Positions 7,778 to 13,606 of a stretch of 64,000 nt of DNA are shown in pieces. Position 1 is the first letter of the stretch. Each line of letters starts with the position of its first letter. The position numbers and the translations under genes were made by a program. Where the stretch lies: NCBI GenBank assembly GCA_017536625.1, contig JAFXGY010000050.1, forward strand, positions 19,545-83,544, read 5' to 3'. A model generated the notes under the pieces. It was given only the letters and a program-made list of their open reading frames with translations. It did not search any database and was not told the DNA's origin. The DNA comes from Oscillospiraceae bacterium. GTDB lineage: Bacteria; Bacillota; Clostridia; Oscillospirales; Ruminococcaceae.

Positions 7778-8287
7778 TTAGATGTTCTTTCCGGATTGGT
7801 CTTTTTTTATCTGCCAGATGCTGAATCCGGTGGAAACAACGGTGAAAGCATCGAATGCGGCGGAAACAAAATTAAGGTGATATGCGTCATAAACAAACCA
7901 CATGCAAACGGTAAGAATCATCACCCATTTGAATTTGATGATATTTTCGCTGTCAATCACCCAGGTGAAGATGGAAGTTGCAAAAATCGGAAGCCAGGTA
8001 ACAGGGTTAAGGTTTACCGTTCCAAGGGAGAGAACAACGGAAAGAACGATGAAAAGGATTTTGAGCGGTACGGAAGTTTTGAAGAAGAAAAAAACAAGGT
8101 TGCGCAGAATGCTTACCACCGTTGCAACAACTCCGCCCATGCCGCCGAGAAGATAGTGCGAAATTCCCATAAGGGTGAACTGAACGCACTGTGCGCCAAG
8201 GATTTTGTTTTTATTTTTGATAAGACCGATGAGCACCATCATGGTGCAGGAAATGATCGAAATTATATTCGCAATAATAACAGCCAA
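7778..8287 (-). CDS. YgjV family inner-membrane protein (first of a tandem pair)
   Basis: A 169-residue paralogue of the downstream gene with the same hydrophobic profile and motifs ('HYLLGGMGG', 'NLNPVTWLP', 'FTWVID', 'FKWVMILTVCMWFVYDAYH'). Translation is predicted from TTG at 8285-8287, six bases after GGAGGT (8294-8299). Its transcript starts from a consensus promoter just 10 bases past the mgtE stop and must cross an intrinsic-terminator structure before the ribosome site, which suggests attenuation. Confidence 0.72.
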   Translation of the reverse strand: MAVIIANIISIISCTMMVLIGLIKNKNKILGAQCVQFTLMGISHYLLGGMGGVVATVVSILRNLVFFFFKTSVPLKILFIVLSVVLSLGTVNLNPVTWLPIFATSIFTWVIDSENIIKFKWVMILTVCMWFVYDAYHLNFVSAAFDAFTVVSTGFSIWQIKKDQSGKNI

Positions 8288-8311
8288 AATTATACCTCCG
8301 GTTAAAATGAA

Positions 8312-8347
8312 AATAAAAAACTGTCCGGCTTTGTCAAGGCCGGACAG
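8312..8347 (-). terminator. Terminator/attenuator hairpin in the YgjV leader and past mgtE
   Basis: On the minus strand CTGTCCGGC/GCCGGACAG (8321-8347) is followed by TTTTTTATTTT. It can terminate mgtE transcripts. It also lies downstream of the YgjV promoter, so it may act as an attenuator for that operon. Confidence 0.7.
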
Positions 8348-8374
8348 CGAAAATTTCTGTAAACAGCATTAAAT

Positions 8375-8403
8375 ATTATAATAGCACAAAAGCGCATTGT
8401 CAA
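8375..8403 (-). promoter_or_regulatory. Consensus promoter of the YgjV pair
   Basis: On the minus strand TTGACA (8398-8403) and TATAAT (8375-8380) are 17 bases apart, between the mgtE stop and the leader hairpin. Confidence 0.75.
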
Positions 8404-8412
8404 GCGGAAAAT

Positions 8413-9813
8413 TCAGATTCCGAGCAGAACCGTCGCAAAGCCGAAATAGATAACGAGAGAAAGAGCATCCACAACGGTTGTGATGAAAGGGGATGCCATA
8501 ACCGCGGGGTCAGCGCCGACTTTTTTTGCAAAAAGGGGCATGAATGCGCCGACTATTTTGGAGCAGAAAACGGTGCAGATGAGGGTGAAGGAAATTACCG
8601 CGGAAACCATCGGCGTAACTTCCGGGTTGCCAAGGAGCATTCCGTCAAAAAGAAGGACTTTGATAAAGCTTACCGCCGCAAGGGCAGCGCCCGCAAGAAG
8701 TCCGACCTTCGCTTCCTTCCAGATAACTTTGAATATATCGCGGAATTCGATTTCCTGAAGCGAAAGTCCGCGGATAACGGTGGCGGAAGTCTGGTTGCTG
8801 CAGTTACCGCCGGTGCCCATAAGCATCGGAATAAACGCGGTGAGAACAACGCAGGAAGCAAGCGCTCCTTCAAAGCTGCTGATTATCATTCCGGTAAAGG
8901 TGGAAGAAAGCATGAGTATCATCAGCCAGGGAATACGGGATTTCCAGATATCAAAAACCGCGGTGCGGAGGTAAGGACGGTCACTCGGGGTGATTGCCGC
9001 CATCTTTTCGATATCTTCGGTGGCCTCTTCTTCGATGACGTCGATTGCGTCGTCGAAGGTGATGATTCCCACAAGGCGGTTTTCCGCATCAACAACCGGC
9101 ATGGTATCAAAGTCATATTTGCTCATACGCTGAACGACCGATTCCTTATCGTCGGTGGTCATGGCGGAAATTACGTTCGGTTCCATGATATCCCCGATGA
9201 GTGCGGAAGTATCTTTTTCAAGAACAAGGGTACGTATGGTTACATAGCCGATGAGATGGCGTTCTTCATCGGTTACATAGGAAACGTTGATGGTTTCGGA
9301 ATCATCGCCCTTTTGGCGGATAACGTCAAAAGCTCCGGCGACGGTCGTAGTTCTGCGAAGGCGGATAAATTCCGTGGTCATAAGGGAACCTGCGGAATCT
9401 TCCGGATACTGAAGGATTTTGTTTATCTCGCTTCGGGTTTCAGGGTCGGAATATTTAAGAATTCGCTTGACGACGTTCGCGGGCATCTCTTCAATGACGT
9501 CGATGGTATCGTCAAGGAACATTTCATCAAGAATGGCTTCGAGTTCGGAATTGGAAAAGCCTTTGATGAGCATTTCCTGGGAATCGCTTTCAAGATTGAT
9601 AAAAACGTCCGCCGCCACTTCTTTTGAAAGAAGGCGGAACATTACCGGAAGATGATCTTCCGGCATATCATCGAAAAGCCAGGCGATATCCGCGGGGTTC
9701 ATATCGAGAAAGCGCTTTCGAAGGTCGTTATACCGCTTTTCGTGGCAAAGCTCCTCCAGTTCGTCCCTGAGTTCGTCATAAACTTCCTCGAATCTTTCTT
9801 CTGCTTCAGCCAT
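8413..9813 (-). CDS. mgtE: Magnesium transporter MgtE
   Basis: MgtE is a homodimeric Mg2+ channel gated by intracellular Mg2+. The 466-residue protein has the N-terminal superhelical domain (about 20-130, 'MNPADIAWLFDDMP'), two CBS domains (about 135-260, 'PEDSAGSLMTTEF' and 'MPVVDAENRLVGIIT') and a five-helix C-terminal pore region with 'FIPMLMGTGGNCSNQTSATVIRGL' cut by short loops. GGAGG precedes the ATG by seven bases. The leader is only about 30 bases, too short for an M-box riboswitch. Confidence 0.95.
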   Translation of the reverse strand: MAEAEERFEEVYDELRDELEELCHEKRYNDLRKRFLDMNPADIAWLFDDMPEDHLPVMFRLLSKEVAADVFINLESDSQEMLIKGFSNSELEAILDEMFLDDTIDVIEEMPANVVKRILKYSDPETRSEINKILQYPEDSAGSLMTTEFIRLRRTTTVAGAFDVIRQKGDDSETINVSYVTDEERHLIGYVTIRTLVLEKDTSALIGDIMEPNVISAMTTDDKESVVQRMSKYDFDTMPVVDAENRLVGIITFDDAIDVIEEEATEDIEKMAAITPSDRPYLRTAVFDIWKSRIPWLMILMLSSTFTGMIISSFEGALASCVVLTAFIPMLMGTGGNCSNQTSATVIRGLSLQEIEFRDIFKVIWKEAKVGLLAGAALAAVSFIKVLLFDGMLLGNPEVTPMVSAVISFTLICTVFCSKIVGAFMPLFAKKVGADPAVMASPFITTVVDALSLVIYFGFATVLLGI

Positions 9814-9850
9814 GACAAATCCTCCTTTTCCCGAAAATTACCTAATATTA

Positions 9851-9879
9851 ATAATATTCCTAAATAATGCCGATGTCAA
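9851..9879 (-). promoter_or_regulatory. Promoter of mgtE
   Basis: TTGACA (9874-9879, minus strand) and TATTAT (9851-9856) with a 17-base spacer. The MITE-like element begins 13 bases upstream of the -35 box. Confidence 0.7.
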
Positions 9880-9892
9880 TAAAACGGAAGAG

Positions 9893-10150
9893 ATAAATTA
9901 TTGTTTAGCAAAACAACCTCCCTTGTCAAAGGAGACTCCCCTATTAGGGGAGATGTCATCGCAGATGACAGAGGGGTCTGCCGTCTGCGGCGAGCAAGGG
10001 GGACCATCGCCATTTTGGCGATGGTGGAGGGATTCATAACAAAAACATCGGTATTTAAAGAAAGAATCCCCCAGTCTTTTTTAATCGCAAGCGGTTAAAA
10101 AATCCAGCCCCCTTTAACAAGGGGGCTTAATAAAATAAACAATAATTTAT
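9893..10150. mobile_element. MITE-like structured element with 15-bp terminal inverted repeats (copy 2)
   Basis: The 258-bp unit starts with ATAAATTATTGTTTA (9893-9907) and ends with its exact complement (10136-10150). The similarity extends inward to a CCTCCCTTG/CAAGGGGGC motif. Inside are several hairpins (CTCCCCTATTAGGGGAG, TCATCGCAGATGA, CATCGCCATTTTGGCGATG, AAGCGGTT region) and a pair of facing GGAGGGATTC/GAATCCCCCAGTC blocks. No open reading frame codes for a transposase. The same 15-mer begins the element at 63860. This fills the 375-base gap between mgtE and the CarD-like gene. Confidence 0.75.
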
Positions 10151-10159
10151 TTCCGCCAA

Positions 10160-10183
10160 CAAAAAAGCGCCGTTTCCGGCGCA
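10160..10183 (-). terminator. Terminator of the CarD-like gene
   Basis: GCGCCG-GAAA-CGGCGC followed by TTTTTT on the minus strand. Confidence 0.8.
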
Positions 10184-10188
10184 TTGGT

Positions 10189-10689
10189 TCATTTTTCAAT
10201 TCTCGATTTTATAAATGGGATAACTTCCTTCGGGTCTATGCCAAGAACCCAGGCAAATTCGCCGAAAAGAAGCTTTTCAGCCCTCTGCATGATGTTTTCG
10301 TCGTTGCTGCGGAGTTTTTTGCCTTTTTCTGCAAGTTCTTTTTTATGGAGATAAAGGGTGCGGATAAGGGTGGCAATATCTTTGCGCACTCCGCCTTCAA
10401 GAAGGGCACGAAAAGTTTCTATGCGTTCCTTATCATTGCTTATCCATTCGGTTTCGCCGCTTCCAAGACTGTCGATTATTTCAAGCACCTCTTTTTCGGA
10501 AAGAAGCTCCCTTGCGTGGCTTGCGAAAATCGGGCTGTCCGCGGGGATTGAAAGGCTTGAACGAAGGTCAAAAACCGGCTGTAGGATATAATATTCCTTT
10601 TTTCCTGCGCCGTAATCGCAGATCCGGATTTCTTCAATGCGGCAAACGCCGCTTGCCCCATAAACAATGATATGACCTTTTTCCAACAT
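10189..10689 (-). CDS. CarD/CdnL-like transcriptional regulator
   Basis: The 166-residue protein has an N-terminal RNA-polymerase-interacting Tudor-like domain shared by CarD and TRCF. It begins 'LEKGHIIVYGASGVCRIEEI' with 'YYILQPVFD', about residues 1-60. A helical C-terminal DNA-binding region follows. Such proteins bind the polymerase beta subunit and stabilise open promoter complexes. An upstream in-frame ATG at 10749 is rejected because the motif begins at 10689 and AAAGGA sits about nine bases ahead of it. Confidence 0.85.
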   Translation of the reverse strand: MLEKGHIIVYGASGVCRIEEIRICDYGAGKKEYYILQPVFDLRSSLSIPADSPIFASHARELLSEKEVLEIIDSLGSGETEWISNDKERIETFRALLEGGVRKDIATLIRTLYLHKKELAEKGKKLRSNDENIMQRAEKLLFGEFAWVLGIDPKEVIPFIKSRIEK

Positions 10690-10751
10690 CAAAATCGTTC
10701 CTTTCGTTCCGGTTTTGTAAAAAAGTATGATGCATAAAGATTTCTGCATTA

Positions 10752-10781
10752 ATTATAGCATATTTTGCCGGAAAATGTCAT
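10752..10781 (-). promoter_or_regulatory. Promoter of the CarD-like gene
   Basis: ATGACA (10776-10781) and TATAAT (10752-10757) on the minus strand, 18-base spacer. Confidence 0.55.
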
Positions 10782-10818
10782 AGCTTTTTTTACAAAAAAG
10801 AAAAATTTAACAGATAAA

Positions 10819-11397
10819 TCAGATATTAAATTCAAAAAGCCCGTCACGGTTGCAAAAGAAAAGAATTCTTCCTTTTCCGGTGAAAGGGAATGAAACTTCC
10901 GCTTCCTGTTCCGGATAAAGTTTTTTTATGCAGATTCCTGAATAAGTGATATATGCGGCGAAAGAGATGTAATGTTCCTTCGTCATCGGGTGATTGAAGC
11001 GGATATAGATATCGCCTTCGGGTCTTTCGATTTTGAAGGAGGCTTCCTCTGCTTTTTCCGTGGAAAGGGGAGGAAGATTGATTCCGCAGCAGGAAAAAGC
11101 ACCTTCCCCCATGGAAGCGATTATGTTTCCGCAGACCGGACAGACATAAAACTTCATTTTCCCGATGTTTCCGGCACGGTTTTTATTGGAAATGCTTTCG
11201 CCGGAAAGAAGTTCCGCAACCGAAACTCCGAGCGCTTTTGAAAGGGGTTCAAGAAGGGTTATATCCGGAAGTCCCTTTTCCGTTTCCCATTTCGAAACGG
11301 TTTTATCAGAAACAGAAATAATTTTCCCAAGCTGTTTTTGTGTAAGGTTTTTTCTTTCCCTTAGTTCTTTAATGATTTTTCCGTTTATATATGGCAT
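10819..11397 (-). CDS. XRE-family regulator fused to a zinc-binding and desulfoferrodoxin-like domain
   Basis: Residues 1-65 form a Cro/C1-type helix-turn-helix ('LTQKQLGKIISVSDKTVSKWE'). A Cys cluster (C86, C89, C103, C104) follows. Residues 115-190 then resemble superoxide reductase/desulfoferrodoxin, with 'HPMTKEHYISF' giving the H136/H142 pair and 'FFCNRDGLF' giving C182. In superoxide reductases the last motif is C-x-x-H-G. Here Asp185 replaces the His, and no equivalent of the first His ligand is clear, so the site is probably incomplete. A redox- or metal-responsive repressor is a reasonable inference. AAAGGAGA lies upstream of the ATG. Confidence 0.75.
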   Translation of the reverse strand: MPYINGKIIKELRERKNLTQKQLGKIISVSDKTVSKWETEKGLPDITLLEPLSKALGVSVAELLSGESISNKNRAGNIGKMKFYVCPVCGNIIASMGEGAFSCCGINLPPLSTEKAEEASFKIERPEGDIYIRFNHPMTKEHYISFAAYITYSGICIKKLYPEQEAEVSFPFTGKGRILFFCNRDGLFEFNI

Positions 11398-11553
11398 AAA
11401 AATCTCTCCTTTCTATGCCCAGAGGTTATCATATCTTTTTAAATACCGCAACCTATGGAAAGTAGAATCGGCTTTGGTTTTACTGAAAATAATGTAAAAA
11501 TGCGTTTTTTTGAAATATAAGGGCAGTTGCGGGCATAATTTTATAAAAAACTA

Positions 11554-11582
11554 TTGCAAAAAAGGCAAAAATACTTTATTAT
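11554..11582 (+). promoter_or_regulatory. Promoter of efp
   Basis: TTGCAA (11554-11559), 17-base spacer, TATTAT (11577-11582). Confidence 0.65.
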
Positions 11583-11632
11583 TGATAGTGTAAAAAATGC
11601 GCTATTGCGCTTCATTTTAGGAGGTTTAACTT

Positions 11633-12190
11633 ATGGTTTCTGCAGGCGATTTCAGAAACGGTGTTACTTTTGACGATAACGGTGATGTATATCAGATCAT
11701 CGAATTCCAGCATGTAAAACCCGGCAAAGGTGCAGCATTTGTCCGTACCAAAATCAGAAACGTCATTTCCGGCGCAGTTGTTGAGCGCACTTTCAACCCT
11801 ACCGATAAATTCCCCACCGCATTTATCGAGAGAAAAGAAATGTCCTATAGCTACACCGACGGTGACCTTTATTATTTCATGGATCCCGAAACTTACGAAC
11901 TTATCCCGATCGAAGAAAGCCTTCTCGGCGATTCCTTCAAATTCTGCAAAGAAGAAGACGTATGCCGTATCCTTTCTTACAAAGGCAAAGTTTTCGGCCT
12001 CGAAGCTCCTAACTTCGTAACCCTCGAAGTTACCGAAACCGAACCCGGCGTAAAAGGTGATACTGCAACCAACGTTACCAAACCCGCAACCGTTGAAACC
12101 GGCGCAAACGTAAAAGTTCCGCTCTTCATCAACGAAGGCGATAAGATCCAGATCGACACCAGAACCGGCGAATATATCGGCAGAGCTTGA
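11633..12190 (+). CDS. efp: Translation elongation factor P
   Basis: EF-P binds between the ribosomal P and E sites and rescues stalling at polyproline. At 185 residues it is full length, with the KOW-like N-domain, two OB-fold domains and the conserved C-terminal '[11 protein letters not shown]'. The loop 'KPGKGAAF' carries Lys32, the residue that is modified in many bacteria; no modification enzyme gene (epmA type) is seen nearby. AGGAGG (11619-11624) lies eight bases before the ATG. It is followed by the CD1247-type gene. Confidence 0.97.
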   Translation: MVSAGDFRNGVTFDDNGDVYQIIEFQHVKPGKGAAFVRTKIRNVISGAVVERTFNPTDKFPTAFIERKEMSYSYTDGDLYYFMDPETYELIPIEESLLGDSFKFCKEEDVCRILSYKGKVFGLEAPNFVTLEVTETEPGVKGDTATNVTKPATVETGANVKVPLFINEGDKIQIDTRTGEYIGRA

Positions 12191-12241
12191 TTTTTTCGAT
12201 ATATAAACCATAACCGCCATATTGGCAAAGGAGAAAGAAAT

Positions 12242-12676
12242 ATGACTATTGCTGAAAAAGTTGCACATCTCAAAGGTCTTATGGAAGGCCTCAACTGCGA
12301 CGACAAAGTTCTCAATGCTATTGCAGATATCCTCGAAGATCTTGCATATGATGTAGAAGACGTTCAGGATGCTCTTGCAGAAGTAGGCGAACAGGTCGAA
12401 CTTATCGATGAAGACCTCGAAACCCTCGAGAACGATTATTATGAATATGACGATTGCTGCTGCGATGACGACGACTGCGATTGTGATTGCTGCTGCGACG
12501 ACGATGACTGCGACTGCGATTGCGACGACCTTTACGAAGTAGAGTGCCCTGCTTGCGGCGAAGTTATCTGCATCGATGGCTGCATTGTTGACGAAGGCGA
12601 AATGGATTGCCCCAACTGCGGCGAACATCTCGAATTCGATATGGACGAAGAAGAGGAAGACGAAGATGAAGAATAA
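12242..12676 (+). CDS. CD1247-type protein with Cys/Asp-rich tract and C-terminal zinc ribbon
   Basis: This 144-residue acidic protein has an N-terminal helical segment ('AEKVAHLKGLMEGL', residues 1-65) of the kind named CD1247_N in Clostridia. It is followed by a striking tract of Cys and Asp (about 70-96) in which the unit CCCDDDDCDCD occurs twice. A CPxCG...CPNCG zinc ribbon (about 101-131) comes next, and then an acidic tail. Metal binding is strongly suggested; the role is unknown. It lies 51 bases after efp with a good AAAGGAGA site and is probably co-transcribed. Confidence 0.75.
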   Translation: MTIAEKVAHLKGLMEGLNCDDKVLNAIADILEDLAYDVEDVQDALAEVGEQVELIDEDLETLENDYYEYDDCCCDDDDCDCDCCCDDDDCDCDCDDLYEVECPACGEVICIDGCIVDEGEMDCPNCGEHLEFDMDEEEEDEDEE

Positions 12677-12695
12677 TTCTTCGCATATCTTCCAA

Positions 12696-12720
12696 AAAAA
12701 GCGGTTCTGACCGCTTTCCC
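12696..12720 (+). terminator. Weak terminator-like hairpin after the CD1247-type gene
   Basis: AAAGCGGT-TCTG-ACCGCTTT stem without a proper T tract. A second small hairpin AAGCGC/GCGCTT lies at about 12732-12747. Termination here is uncertain. Confidence 0.35.
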
Positions 12721-12763
12721 AAAAAGGTGAAAAGCGCCTTTGCGCTTATTCATAAATTAAATA

Positions 12764-12901
12764 GTTTCGGGGCAGGGTGAGAATCCCTACCGGCGGTGAT
12801 GCGGCTTTGCCGATGAGTCCGAGAGCTTGACAGCAAGAACGGGTGAGAATCCCGTACCGACGGTGTTCGCAATTTTTTGCGTTAAGTCCGGATGGCGAAA
12901 C
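12764..12901 (+). promoter_or_regulatory. FMN riboswitch (RFN element)
   Basis: Canonical RFN blocks in order are 'TTCGGGGCAGGGTGA', 'AATCCCTACCGGCGGT', 'GAGTCCGAGAGC', 'GGGTGAGAATCCCGTACCGACGGT' (split motif) and 'AGTCCGGATGG'. The P1 helix GTTTCG (12764-12769)/CGAAAC (12896-12901) closes the aptamer. It controls ribU by premature termination when FMN is abundant. Confidence 0.97.
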
Positions 12902-12914
12902 TGCGTGAAGAAAA

Positions 12915-12952
12915 CAAACCCCGTGCATAAACTGCATGGGGTTTTCTTTTTG
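12915..12952 (+). terminator. Expression-platform terminator of the FMN riboswitch
   Basis: AAACCCCGTGCA/TGCATGGGGTTT (one G-U pair) followed by TTCTTTTT, directly after the aptamer and 60 bases before ribU. Confidence 0.9.
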
Positions 12953-13012
12953 CGATTTTGCCTTTCTTTTAAGAAACTGTTCACACTATCTTAAAAAAGA
13001 AGGGGTATTATT

Positions 13013-13591
13013 ATGAAAAACAAAAACATGAACACAAAAAAACTCACAACTCTTGGCGTACTTGCGGCCTGTTCCATTGTTCTGGTCGCATTCATCCATT
13101 TTCCGATTTTCCCTGCGGTTTCCTTCCTTGAATATGACCCGGCGGATATTCCGATCCTCATCGGTACCTTCCTTTTCGGACCGGTCTGGGGCGTTGTTCT
13201 CACCGTTCTTGTTTCCGCAATTCAGGGAATGACCGTTTCTGCCCAGAGCGGAGTTTATGGCATTGTGATGCATATTGTGGCAACAAGCGCGTTCACAATC
13301 GTCGCGGGAAGCATTTATAAACACAAAAAGACCAAAAAAGGCGCGCTTATTGCAATTGCCTGCGGTGTTGCGGCAATGGTAATCGTCATGTATCCGGCAA
13401 ACCTTCTGTTCACCCCCGTTTACCTCAATGCCATGGCGGGAATGGAAATTGAAGCCGCAAAAGGCATGGTAAAAAGTCTTATGCCCTTCATCCTTCTTTT
13501 CAACCTTACAAAAGCGGGAATCAACGGCGCGGTTACTTATCTTGTCTATAAACGCATCCACAAACTTTTGAGCAAACTTAACCTTGCATAA
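13013..13591 (+). CDS. ribU: Riboflavin ECF transporter S component RibU
   Basis: RibU is the membrane substrate-binding subunit that imports riboflavin together with the shared EcfT/EcfA module, which is not encoded nearby. The 192-residue protein has about six helices and the family pattern 'FIHFPIFP', 'LEYDPADIPILIGTFLFGP' and 'PANLLFTP'. The upstream FMN riboswitch independently supports the substrate. The ribosome site is AAGGGGT. The P-type ATPase gene follows after 15 bases and may share the transcript. Confidence 0.93.
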   Translation: MKNKNMNTKKLTTLGVLAACSIVLVAFIHFPIFPAVSFLEYDPADIPILIGTFLFGPVWGVVLTVLVSAIQGMTVSAQSGVYGIVMHIVATSAFTIVAGSIYKHKKTKKGALIAIACGVAAMVIVMYPANLLFTPVYLNAMAGMEIEAAKGMVKSLMPFILLFNLTKAGINGAVTYLVYKRIHKLLSKLNLA

Positions 13592-13606
13592 AAAGGCAGT
13601 GATATT

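Noticed and set aside
9814-9892. M-box magnesium riboswitch upstream of mgtE
   Set aside because: The predicted transcript leader is only about 30 bases and none of the M-box motifs are present.
12532-12753. Ser-rich minus-strand frame opposite the CD1247-type gene
   Set aside because: Low-complexity antisense of the acidic tail (GAA/GAT codons read as TTC/ATC/TCT).
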